DNA from: Clitoria ternatea
Taxonomy: Eukaryota; Streptophyta; Magnoliopsida; Fabales; Fabaceae
Reading direction: 5' to 3'
Assembly (NCBI GenBank): GCA_037962975.1
Contig: CM075671.1
Coordinates: 41,440,501 to 41,504,500, forward strand
Length of the DNA: 64,000 nt
Shown here in pieces: positions 35,722 through 46,939 of this stretch (position 1 is its first letter; the number at the start of each line of letters is the position of its first letter). The translations under genes were made by a program, and so were the position numbers. The notes beneath the pieces are model-generated. The model did not search any database, was not told the origin of the DNA, and was given only the letters and a program-made list of their open reading frames with translations.

Positions 35722-35860
35722 CTCGCTTCAGCGCGAGTCCTCACGCTTGGGCGAACCGTTCTAGTCGCTCGGGTGAGGTATGACTCCGCCTAAGCGAATT
35801 CAACATAAATCTTCCTAGCCCGCACTCGCTGGAGCGAGTATATTGCTCGCTGAAACGAGG
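35722..35860 (-). repeat. Array of CTCGCT-NN-AGCGAG palindromes in LARD LTR
   Basis: Copies start near 35722, 35742, 35764, 35785, 35825 and 35846 (spacings 20, 22, 21, 40, 21). ACTCGCTGGAGCGAGT at 35824-35839 is a complete 7-bp-arm copy. Another, GACGCTCCAGCGTC, is at about 35327-35340. The array is repeated in the other LTR from about 42672 to 42811. Confidence 0.8.
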
Positions 35861-36567
35861 AACTTCACTCGGGAACATGAACTCTTCCCCACTCGGGTTT
35901 TACTTATATTTCCCACTCGGTAATGATCTCTCTCTCGTGACCACTCAGGGATTTTCACTCATCTTTCACTCGTCCCACATTCGAAGCATATTTAGACTCT
36001 CTATTTCATCCTCTCAACCCCAAACTTATCTCCACTTCTTACCCATAGCCACACTGGCCTCCTACGCTCGCAAGGTATGCTTAGGCGTCCGGATTTATCA
36101 TTCAACACCTTCCACAGCACAATATAACACGCAATATATATATATATACATATATTTGGGAAACATCTGAATAATTACAAACACAACATGTTCCTTCTAT
36201 CCGAAAGCGCTCAAGTTCCGTAAGTAAGAACCAAGATCAAAACACGAGCCGGCCAAGGCTTATCCTAAAACATTAAATACGACATGCACACAGTATACAC
36301 ATATATACACACATTCCATAGTGCTCGACTGCTCTGCTCTACACCCGGCTCCTCCTTCATTCTTCGTTCTGAGAGATGTTCACTGAAAATATAGCCACTG
36401 CAGGGGTGAGCTTTTACATGTAAAATGATAATCAAGGACTCGGTATCAGCGTCAGTACACGCACCTACCTTCATTCAATCTTTCTTAAGTTAACCAAGTT
36501 CATGCAATTCAAGACAACGTCCATAACATACATACTGCATAGAGTTTATCTCCACACCCATACATAC

Positions 36568-36685
36568 ATCCATGCACTCGGAGATCATACACACACACAT
36601 AGATCCATGCACTCGGAAATTATACACACACACATAGATTCTTGCACTCGGAAATCATACACACACACATAGATTCATGCACCAC
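36568..36685 (-). repeat. Tandem repeat of about 35-40 bp with CACTCGG and (AC)n
   Basis: Three to four units contain TGCACTCGGAAATCATACAC followed by an ACACAC run and CATAGATTC. The other LTR has the same block at about 43524-43635, with one AC unit fewer in the last copy. Confidence 0.85.
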
Positions 36686-37519
36686 CACGATCAGCCTCAT
36701 GACTATATGCATGCCTGCGGATCCGACTCGGGTAATGACTTTCAGTTACGGTTTCCCTTCTTCTGGCCCCTCGTCCTTCAGCTCTTACCAGGTGGTACCG
36801 GCCTCCCATGGGCGTCTCGAGACTCTTCTCTAGCTCCTACGGCTACCACGAGCACTATCAGGATCTAGCCAAGGTCTGTAGCTGGAAGTCATTCCCTCGG
36901 GGTTCATGACCTCCCACAGGTCACCCCACTCTTACACATGCAGCTAATGCATTTACCAGCACGTATCATCACACCACAGATACCTCCTTCGTAGCCATTC
37001 AGCAAGGACAGATTCCACACAGCACTCATATTCATTTTATCAGTCACACCAACACACGCTACATTCGGTAATCAAAATAACAACATCGAACAAGTCAACT
37101 AAGAGCATACACACACATATTTTTCACAGTGATAAGAAGATAGAGCCATGCATATCAGTCGTCATTATTAATTACTAACAGACTATATCACCCCCATGCA
37201 ATTGCTGTATCCCCACTATAAGACACACGAGGTTCAGAATCTTAAATCATGCATCAGCCTTAAATCATTGTAAACACATGCACACACACACTCAAGCAGT
37301 ACATTCATCCGGTACCGTTCGTGGACCATGCATTCGACATGCAAGCGCCCCCTACCTGGTTGAAGCTTTCAATCGGCCAATTCGACGCCCAGTTCCAGAG
37401 GAACGCTGAATCATTCTCAGCGCATCTGCATGCAGGAGCAAGGAGACCATTCGGGTTCCTGAGATGCCCAGCTCTCTGTTCATTCCCTGGGGAGCTCCAT
37501 CACAACACTGCGAACACTC

Positions 37520-37820
37520 CTACCATCTCGAAGTTCCTCGCAGATCTCCACTGAGGCTTGGCAGCTTCGAGCAAGAAGAGGAAGTCGACGAAGGAACAAG
37601 GAAGGAGACAGGTTGCATGCAGGAGTAAGGCACACCTGCACTCTTTCTGGCTTCGTCGAGTGAAGAAGGAGGACTCCGATCCTCAGCCACCATTGTTGGG
37701 AGCTCACAGGAACAGCGAGTAGAGAAAAGAAGAAGAGGAGAAGGAGAGTGAGGAGCGAAGAAGAAGAGGGAACAGAAGGAGATGCGTACTTTAATGACCC
37801 AAGGCACCTATATTTATATA
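37520..37820 (-). promoter_or_regulatory. LARD LTR promoter, leader and short ORF (3' LTR copy)
   Basis: On the minus strand a canonical TATA (TTATATAAATATAG, about 37807-37820) lies about 260 bp from the LTR start, followed by a very pyrimidine-rich leader. The first ATG in a good context (CAACAATGGTG, about 37694) opens a short reading frame of about 58 codons, MVAEDRSPPSSLDEAR, ending near 37520. The other LTR keeps it with only a few changes. I cannot say that it is translated. Confidence 0.5.
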
Positions 37821-38078
37821 AGCATGCGCGTGCACGAGGAAGAGGAGAATGGGGTGGGAGAGCGCGCACAGTAGCAGCCTTCCCCCACACGCGTCATACG
37901 CACATGGTCCCATCCAATCAGTCGTTGGCAACCAATCACCATCAGTCAGCCTTTCTTCTCTTAACTTAAATTAATTAAACCAATTATAATTAACAAATAA
38001 TTCTCCCCACACTTATCAATTTATTATTTTAATGATTTATTTTCATTTGGTAATTAGTTATTAAATCGGGATGTTACA

Positions 38079-38097
38079 GTTCTCCCCCACTCAAAAG
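38079..38097 (-). other. Polypurine tract of LARD
   Basis: The minus strand reads CTTTTGAGTGGGGGAGAAC immediately before the LTR start TGTAACATCCCG. Confidence 0.8.
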
Positions 38098-41000
38098 AAT
38101 TTCATCCTCGAAATTCAACGCATACTTAGCCTCAATGAACCGCTCGGAAATTACTGCCATACCACAATAAGTAATTACACATCTATGTTCCTCACGTATT
38201 CACCCATCGCTTAAATTCCAGTCGGCACAATCAGCCTCCCAAGCAATTCACCGATCGTTCCACCCGAAAAACCGGGACATTATGCTCAACGCATTCCCAC
38301 TCGGGAGGGGCACCATTGATTCGGAATAACATTCCTTTCTTTCAATCAGACTTACCTCAACAAACAGATTGGAATACCATAGCCATGTTCCGACTGTAAC
38401 TCTTCGCTCATCCACGTTTTCGACTGCTTCACAATTTCTAATCAGCATAAGACAGCTCTTCGTAGCCTTCATTACATTCGGGACTCCATTTCCCACGTAG
38501 TTGCCCCCATTCAGCTCTGCCAGTTCACCCTAGCCATTGGCACTTTCCAGTTCTTTGGCCGCTCGGCCTTACATTCTCAACACCGATCAGGGTATTCACA
38601 CCATCGGGTCTCCTGACATCAATGTGCCACTCGGCACGACCATGCGTTCTCACAAGGCATAGGCTTGACATTGGGTCACGTGGGGCATATTGTAGACGTT
38701 ATTCGACCATTTGGGGAGAATCCAGTCGGTAAATAACATTACTGATCCCCTAGAATACCCACTACTTACCGATTCATTTCGGATTTAGCTCTCTGGTTTT
38801 CAGAATTCGACCATAGAAGCTCTTACTTGATCAAAACGAACACTCAAATGAATTCCCATGTGCTTCGATTAGCACAATTCGTCTGGATTTACTTCACATA
38901 TGCACTATATTAAATTCTGAATTCTTCGATTCCTGCCCATGCTTTCGGCTAATTCCATGCTTCCATCCTGAGAATTCCACTCGGTCCTTCTTACACAAAT
39001 CATCATTCGGGGTTCAGGGGTAGTTCTTACCCGGAAATCCTTCCTCTTACCAGAAATTCATTCGTACTTCGAGTCTTCCTCGAAACTAAACCTGGGTTCA
39101 AGCTCAGCAACTCCAATCAGTGTCCTGAGTACAACTTCATTTAAGTCCTTCACTCGGATGTCCATTCCTCTCGGAAGTGATACACTCCGAGTTACGTCAC
39201 TCGAATCTTGCCTTACCCAGAAGGTCACGCTCAGATACCATTCCCTTAACTTAGTAATGATCCTCTCAACACGGTTCTACTTGGAACCCCCAAAATTTCC
39301 ACTCAACAGTTCTTCCCACAAGGACTTCACTCAGAATTGTCTCCACTCTTACACACTTGGAATTTACCAACCTTTCCCGAGCAATTCCCAACCTTACAAT
39401 TTAGTTTGGCTCCAATCTTGGTTTCCTCATTAGGCTTACAGTATCACTCGGAAACGTCTGAAAGACTCGCCATCACCATAAGCAGTTACAGCTTCACCTG
39501 CCCGACTAATGAATTGCTGCATCCAACTTATAGGATGACGTCTCATACCTATAGGGTTACAACAATTACATGGTCACTACAACGTGTACGCTGCCACATT
39601 ACCTATGGCGGGAAGAGTCATCTCAGAGTAGCATACCTCACACGAACCAGACTTCACCCAACTAATACAAATTCACACGGTAGTCAATGGCAGTTCACAC
39701 ACATAAGTAATACATCTACATCAACATTATGCATCACATAGGGTACATCACGCAACAAGCAGCATGAAAGTTATTTATCATTCCTGTGAAACCGTCGATG
39801 GCAATACAACAATCGGTTTCCAGCCAATACCGAGTAGATATTCCCTCTAAGTCCTATTCAACACAAAATCATGGTTCGAATTAAATTCTCAGTCCCCAGC
39901 TATATAATGAAATCACTCACTCGGGTTCATACAATTCAATCAGGTTTAGGTAATTCACCACCACATGCTGTCATAACATACTACGAACGCGGCAACGGCA
40001 CTAATGCACATGCAGGCATTCAATCGGATGTCACCCAATTATTCATGGTTATATCATTGTTCACTACAACATACATCCTAACCATAACACACACTGTACT
40101 CAACAATAGCATCAACATACATGCGCTCATTCCATCAGATTTACTTAGATCAATTCCAACTATATTAAGGATTTCATTCACAATATCATATTCAATCGGA
40201 AATTGCACAATAACATGCATTCTCAATCATAACATCACATTACACTTGGCAACAGCATCGTCACATGTACACTCATTCAGTCAGGGCTCATTCATACAAC
40301 ATTATCAAGTCAGAATTTACTCAAATCATGCGTATCCATGCGAATCATGCTAGTCTCAATAATAATACTCTTACACACATGCATGCAGACTTGATTTAAA
40401 CAGTGATTTCACCTCATGCAATTCTCATGTAATTCCCTACAGGCAACCAAGCTACCAGGTGCGTCCCACGCAGTCATTAATAAGTCATTATCGTTTCAAC
40501 ACAGCATATAGATTCACTCGGAATCTCACAGTTTCATCAAGCATCACAGGCGTTTGTCATACAACAAGCAAACAGGGTACTAATACCACATCACATCCTC
40601 TCAGTACTTTATAATGAAGTCAGCATGCATCCCAACACAACATTCCGAATGGAAACCAACATATCAATTCACATACCAAGCATTCGGAAATTATCATGGC
40701 ATTTCCATTCACACGAAATTCACACAGCGTTGCATGCACTCGGTAACCACAATATTCACATGCCATTCAAGTATTTTAACACCACATGGATTTATGCTCT
40801 GCCTCCTACCTTAATGCACTCGGTATCAGTGTCATCACACAAGCATTCATCTGATTGCCCACTCTGAAAAATGTTCAATACTGATACACTTCACTACAAT
40901 CACACACAGCTCTTATTCGCTGACTCACAGCATAAGCCACTCGACCTTCTCATTAACATATATATATATGCACATCTTTCAGACGGGGCATTCATCACAA

Positions 41001-42080
41001 CGATTCTCAATCAATATCTATCACAATATCCGGGTGTTGCATGCATCAATAATTAATCACACACAGGTCACGTATTTCAATTATCAAACAATTGCCATGT
41101 TTCAATTATAGAGCAATACATAAAAGCAGTTGTCCCTCAATCACCTATATCATATATATATATATATTACGCAGAGTTCATGGGCTGGGTTACAAAACAT
41201 CCGTCACAAATAGCACTCGGCAGTAATGGTAACACTCCTATTTTACAAGTATTCAGTCAGTATTCGCAGAATTATTAACATGCATTCACGGACAGAGTCA
41301 CATCATCACTAAATAGTTCACAAATACCACAATCCAGGGGTTGTATGCACAACTACTCCATCTCAGTATAGCTACCAACACATCTCACACATAACACATT
41401 ACATGATAATCATTCAAGCCTCAATAAGCTACTACGCAATTGTTCTTCTCGGCTCAACCACTCGCAAGGTAATAAACTATCAGGTTTAGAATCCCTAAGG
41501 GGTCATTATTTATCCAGTATCCCTCGATGGGTACCTCACCATATTCAAATATTGTTATAAGGTCTAGTACCATTCACTCGGTTTTTCGCACACCAACCCA
41601 AGACAGCATCCGGGTCATACAGATGTTCTACTTTACATTCATTCGTTCATAGTCATGCCTCATCAACTGGGTCACTATTCCTATTGGTCCAGCATCTAGC
41701 CATCACTCACTTGGTTTTTCTCAATCGCCACTGAGACACAATCCCAATTTTAACATACATCCGACCTCACCTTCACTCACTTATTACACACCCAGATCTT
41801 CAACCTAGGAACTACAACCCATCCCTTATACTACAAATCACATGTATCATGTACCATTCATTGATCACACATTCAAATTCCTCAACAAGGCACAAACATA
41901 CAACCACACCATTCGTAGTCAAATGTATACCAAATTCAATAGAGAATCATGAACATATATCATCACACAGGTCATATATTAACGTTTAATGGAATACTAC
42001 AAGCAGTTATGATAAGCTGGCATAATGCACTTAACCGCCCACTAACAGTAGGCAAACCTTGGCCATGGACCTTTTGGTCT

Positions 42081-42092
42081 GCTCTGATACCA
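42081..42092 (-). other. Primer-binding site of LARD (initiator tRNA-Met)
   Basis: Minus strand TGGTATCAGAGC, three bases after the end of the 42096-45029 LTR. An intact PBS means the element could still be reverse-transcribed if proteins were supplied. Confidence 0.93.
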
Positions 42093-42095
42093 AAA

Positions 42096-45029
42096 TGTAA
42101 CACCCTAAATTTTTACAAATAGTAATCCCAAAACAACGAGGAAATTTTTCACAAAAGCAGCCACGAATCATTTAACACAGAAGGGAAGAAGAAGGCGAGG
42201 GAAGTAGAAGAGTATTCACACGCATATGACAAGCAACAGGGGAATTAGGACTGAGACCGGTCTATTCGGTTCGGTGTGACGCTCCAGCGTCTGGGCGGAT
42301 TCCAGGACGGAAGGTGACTCACTCATCCGTTGTCCAACACCGCCTGAGCGATGCCACAACGGATGGAAACTCCTCAAGCAAACCTCACATCAGCGTCCAC
42401 TCACTCTCACAGGACAAACCTTTCCACGAGGGAACTACTGGGCGCTCAGCATAAGGGAACAGGTGAGGGAAGGAGAAGGGAGATGCACATGTGTAGTAGT
42501 AGTTTGTGGAGGAAAGGGGGCCTGGACTCATTCCGCCCAATTCAACTAGGTATGACAACGTCTGGGCGGACTCAACCACAACGCCCAAGTAGGGGTCAAC
42601 ACCGTTGTCTAGGACGCATTAACGTAACAACGGAGGGGAAGGGTATTTGGGCGGTGTTCCACACTGACACCTACTCGCTTCAGCACGAGTCCTCATGCTT
42701 GGGCGAACCGTTCTAGTCGCTCGGGTGAGGTATGACTCCGCCTAAGCGAATTCAACATAAATCTTCCTAGCCCGCACTCGCTGGAGCGAGTATATTGCTC
42801 GCTGAAACGAGGAACTTCACTCGGGAACATGAACTCTTCCCCACTCGGGTTTTACTTATATTTCCCACTCGGTAATGATCTCTCTCTCGTGACCACTCGG
42901 GGATTTTCACTCGTCTTTCACTCGTCCCACATTCGAAGCATATTTAGACTCTCTATTTCATCCTCTCAACCCCAAATTTATCTCCACTTCTTACCCATAG
43001 CCACACTGGCCTCCTACGCTCGCAAGGTATGCTTAGGCGTCCGGATTTATCATTCAACACCTTCCACAGCACAATATAACACGCAATATATATATATATA
43101 CATATATTTGGGAAACATCTGAATAATTACAAACACAACATGTTCCTTCTATCCGAAAGCGCTCAAGTTCCGTAAGTAAGAACCAAGATCAAAACACGAG
43201 CCGGCCAAGGCTTATCCTAAAACATTAAATACGACATGCACACAGTATACACATATATACACACATTCCATAGTGCTCGACTGCTCTGCTCTACACCCGG
43301 CTCCTCCTTCATTCTTCGTTCTGAGAGATGTTCACTGAAAATATAGCCACTGCAAGGGTGAGCTTTTACATGTAAAATGATAATCAAGGACTCGGTATCA
43401 ACGTCAGTACACGTACCTACCTTCATTCAATCTTTCTTAAGTTAACCAAGTTCATGCAATTCAAGACAACGTCCATAACATACATACTGCATAGAGTTTA
43501 TCTCCATACCCATACATACATCCATGCACTCGGAGATCATACACACACACATAGATCCATGCACTCGGAAATCATACACACACACATAGATTCTTGCACT
43601 CGGAAATCATACACACACATAGATTCATGCACCACCACGATCAGCCTCATGACTATATGCATGCCTGCGGATCCGACTCGGGTAATGACTTTCAGTTACG
43701 GTTTCCCTTCTTCTGGCCCCTCGTCCTTCAGCTCTTACCAGGTGGTACCGGCCTCCCATGGGCGTCTCGAGACTCTTCTCTAGCTCCTACGGCTACCACG
43801 AGCACTATCAGGATCTAGCCAAGGTCTGTAGCTGGAAGTCATTCCCTCGGGGTTCATGACCTCCCACAGGTCACCCCACTCTTACACATGCAGCTAATGC
43901 ATTTACCAGCACGTATCATCACACCACGGATACCTTCTTCGTAGCCATTCAGCAAGGACAGATTCCACACAGCACTCATATTCGTTTTATCAGTCACACC
44001 AACACACGCTACATTCAGTAATCAAAATAACAACATCGAACAAGTCAACTAAGAGCATACACACACATATTTTTCACAGTGATAAGAAGATAGAGCCATG
44101 CATATCAGTCGTCATTATTAATTACTAACAGACTATATCACCCCCATGCAATTGCTGTATCCCTACTATAAGACACACGAGGTTCAGAATCTTAAATCAT
44201 GCATCATCCTTAAATCATTGTAAACACATGCACACACATACTCAAGCAGTACATTCATCCGGTACCGTTCGTGGACCATGCATTCGACATGCAAGCACCC
44301 CCTACCTGGTTAAAGCTTTCAATCGGCCAATTCGACGCCCAGTTCTAGAGGAACGCTGAATCATTCTCAGCGCATCTACATGCAGGAGCAAGGAGACCAT
44401 TCGGGTTCCTGAGATGCCCAGCTCTCTGTTCATTCCCTGGGGAGCTCCATCACAACGCTGCGAACACTTCTACCATCTCGAAGTTCCTCGCAGATCTCCA
44501 CTGAGGCTTGGCAGCTTCGAGCAAGAAGAGGAAGTCGACGAAGGAACAAGGAAGGAGACAGGTTGCATGCAGGAGGAAGGCACACCTGCACTCTTTCTGG
44601 CTTCGTCGAGTGAAGAAGGAGGACTCCGATCCTCAGCCACCATTGTTGGAAGCTCACAGGAACAACGAGTAGAGAAAAGAAGAAGAGGAGAAGGAGAGTG
44701 AGGAGCGAAGAAGAAGAGGGAACAAAAGGAGATGCGTACTTTAATGACCCAAGGCACCTATATTTATATAAGCATGCGCGTGCATGAGGAAGAGGAGAGT
44801 GGGGTGGGAGAGCACGCATAGTAGCAGCCTCCTCCCCACACGCGTCATACGCACATGGTCCCATCCAATCAGTCATTGGCAACCAATCACCATCAGTCAG
44901 CCTTTCTTCTCTTAACTTAAATTAATTAAACCAATTATAATTAACAAATAATTCTCCCCACACTTATCAATTTATTATTTTAATGATTTATTTTCATTTG
45001 GTAATTAGTTATTAAATCGGGATGTTACA
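42096..45029 (-). mobile_element. LARD LTR (5' LTR in element orientation)
   Basis: 2934 bp, the same length as its partner, with about 42 differences by eye, mostly C/T or G/A. It carries the same TATA (about 44757-44770), leader, short ORF, AC-rich tandem repeat and palindrome array. A one-base insertion near 42557 relative to the partner shifts the frame of a plus-strand open frame, which argues against that frame being coding. Confidence 0.95.
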
Positions 45030-46293
45030 CATTAGATTACTGTTAGCCTTTGCATGTTGTAAGGATTTTAAATTGTACCAAATGGATGTCAAAAGTGCTT
45101 TCTTGAATAGATACATTCAAGAGGAAGTGTATGTTGATCAACCTCCAGGTTTTGAAAACTATCAATTTCCAAATCATGTTTTCAAACTAAAGAAAGCATT
45201 ATATGGTTTAAAACAATCTCCAAGAGCTTGGTATGAAAGATTAAGGAAATTCCTTTTAGAAAACAATTTTGAAAGAGGAAAAGTTGACACAACATTATTC
45301 ATCAAGCACAAGAAAAATGACATACTATTGGTTCAAGTGTACGTTGATGATATAATCTTTGGTGCTACTAATGAATCGTTGTGCAAAGAGTTTGCTAAGC
45401 TAATGCAGGAAGAATTTGAGATGTCCATGATAGGGGAACTTACTTTCTTCCTTGGACTATAAATTAAGCAAACTAATGAAGGCACTTTCATTAGTCAATC
45501 ACAAAGTATTGCAAGGAATTGCTTAGGAAATTCAACATGGACAAGGCAAATGACATTGCCACACCTATAGGCACTTCATGTTATTTGGACAAGGATGAGA
45601 AGGGTAAGGATGTTGAACTTACAAAATATAGAGGTATGATCAGATCCTTACTTTACTTAACTGCAAGTAGACCAGATATCATGTTTGCTGTTTGTATGTG
45701 TGCTAGATACCAAGCATGTCCAAAAAAATCACACCTTACTGCTGTAAAAAGAATAATGAAATATCTCATTGGAACTCAAAATGTTGGGTTATGGTACCCC
45801 AAAGGGGTTGAATGAACTTTGGTTGGATATTCTGATTCAGATTTTGCAGGATGTAAGCTTGATAGGAAAAGCACTAGTGGAACATGTCACTTGCTTGGTA
45901 GTTCTCTTGTTTCTTGGCATAGCAAGAAACAAGTAAGTGTTGCATTATTAACAACTGAGGCAGAATATGTTGCAGTTGGTAGTTGTTGTGCTCAAATCCT
46001 TTGGATGAGACAACAACTCCTAGACTTTGGTGTTATGCTAGACCACGTGCCTCTTAAATATGATAATACAAGTGCTATTAATATTTCAAAGAATCCTGTA
46101 ATGCATTCAAGAACCAAACATATTGAAATTTGACATCATTTCATTAGGGATCATGTATTAAAAGGTGATTGTATGCTTGAACATGTTGAAACCTCTAAAC
46201 AACTTGCAGACATATTCACCAAACCATTAGCAAAAGAATAATTCATTCATATTAGAAGAGAATTAGGAATTTTAGAAATATCCAATTGCATTT
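45030..46293 (+). pseudogene. Copia B reverse transcriptase/RNase H, 3' part
   Basis: This continues from 35144 after the LARD and its duplicated target. 45022-45462 holds LLLAFACCKDFKLYQMDV, KSAFLN, YGLKQSPRAWYERL and an intact polymerase box YVDDIIFG, ending at a TAA. A frameshift near 45515 and a TGA at 45813-45815 break the rest. RNase H is readable at 45819-46133 (GYSDSDFAG, TTEAEYVAVG, YDNTSAI), with its acidic residues present. The tail ADIFTKPLAKE is near 46208-46240. Few lesions suggest recent inactivation. Confidence 0.92.
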
Positions 46294-46496
46294 GAATGAT
46301 AAATATTTCTGACAAATACTTGATTTTCAATGTGTTCATTGATTAGTGTTCATGTTGTGATTAAGAATCCTTAGATATGTCATAAAGTTGTTGAAAACTG
46401 TGTATTGTGTCGATCTCAATTGGTTGGATGAATTAGGAGGCAAAGATTTTCATAAAAATAAAGTTTTAATGATCTAAAAAGAGTTACAATATGCCT
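46294..46496 (+). other. Spacer after copia B pol
   Basis: AT-rich, no gene seen. It leads into the internal palindrome array. Confidence 0.6.
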
Positions 46497-46797
46497 TGAA
46501 TCGATTTAGCTAAGGAAAAATGCTATTCGAAGTAAAATAGAATCGAGTGAATCGATTCACATTCCCTTTGAATCGATTCAAATGCCTGATTGTCCAAATT
46601 TCTTTAAAAACAGAATCGATTGAATCGATTCATGACCTCTTCGAATCGATTCACAACACTGTTGCTCAACATTTTCCACAAACAGAGAAGTTTGAATCGA
46701 TTCACACTCCCCTCAAATCGATTCAAACCCCTGATGCCTCTTAAAATTCCTAAACAGTAATGGTTGAATCGATTCAAGCTTCCTCTGAATCGATTCA
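46497..46797 (+). repeat. Internal phased array of TGAATCGATTCA palindromes upstream of the extra ORF
   Basis: Nine copies start at 46497, 46548, 46569, 46621, 46642, 46693, 46714, 46765 and 46786. Spacings are 51, 21, 52, 21, 51, 21, 51 and 21 bp. Six are perfect 12-mers. The last copy ends about 140 bp before the ATG of the extra ORF. The rhythm equals that of the LTR array, though the intervening sequence is different. Confidence 0.95.
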
Positions 46798-46939
46798 CGG
46801 GACAGGTCTCTTGCATGTTAACACTGATTGAGTCCGTTTCTCATCATTTCTTCATCATTCTTCACACTTTTTCTCCTCCTTCTCTCTAAAACCATCTCCC
46901 TCTCAATCTACAAACCTCTTCTCCAAATCTCCACTATCA
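46798..46939 (+). promoter_or_regulatory. Candidate internal promoter/leader of the copia B extra ORF
   Basis: A pyrimidine-rich stretch (about 46830-46935, TTTCTTCATCATTCTTCAC and similar) lies directly before the ATG at 46940. The same layout precedes the extra ORF in copia A. No clear TATA box is visible. Promoter activity is inferred from the adjacent array and the leader-like composition. Confidence 0.4.

Larger units (their letters stand above)
35145..38078 (-). mobile_element. LARD LTR (3' LTR in element orientation)
   Basis: Plus strand reads TGTAACACCC at the start and GGGATGTTACA at the end. It aligns end to end with 42096-45029. On the minus strand a TATA box is at about 37808-37820, followed by a pyrimidine-rich leader and a short ORF. 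A palindrome array and an AC-rich tandem repeat are near the low-coordinate end. Confidence 0.95.
38079..42095 (-). other. LARD internal region (non-coding)
   Basis: I find no gag or pol domain on either strand. On the minus strand the last bases before the PPT read NFEDEILLSGGE, the same tail that ends the chromovirus-like polyprotein next to its PPT at 27347-27400. This suggests descent from that lineage. The region is dotted with CACTCGG/ACTCGG heptamers. Open frames here (for example 39871-40353, plus strand) have no family signature. Confidence 0.7.
35145..45029 (-). mobile_element. LARD: 9.9-kb non-coding LTR retrotransposon, minus orientation
   Basis: Perfect target duplication CATTA at 35140-35144 and 45030-45034, inside copia B's RT. 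Two LTRs of 2934 bp each flank a 4017-bp internal region with no recognisable gag or pol. On the minus strand the PBS is next to the 42096 LTR and the PPT next to the 38078 LTR, so orientation is minus. This is the definition of a LARD: large, LTR-bearing, with intact priming signals but no proteins, and so dependent on an autonomous partner. About 42 LTR differences by eye suggest it is younger than copia B. Confidence 0.93.

Noticed and set aside
37480..37890. 136-codon minus-strand frame in the LARD LTR (also 44430-44882)
   Set aside because: It starts upstream of the TATA box and runs through promoter and leader; low-complexity Ser/Leu composition. Only the short ORF after the leader was kept, as a possibility.
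39871..40353. 160-codon open frame in the LARD internal region
   Set aside because: Thr/His/Ile-rich composition from AC-rich repeats; no domain, no conserved start context.
42351..42716. Open frame of 121 codons in the LARD LTR (and its 91-codon version at 35400-35675)
   Set aside because: A one-base indel between the two LTRs changes the frame, so coding selection is unlikely; it also spans the palindrome array.
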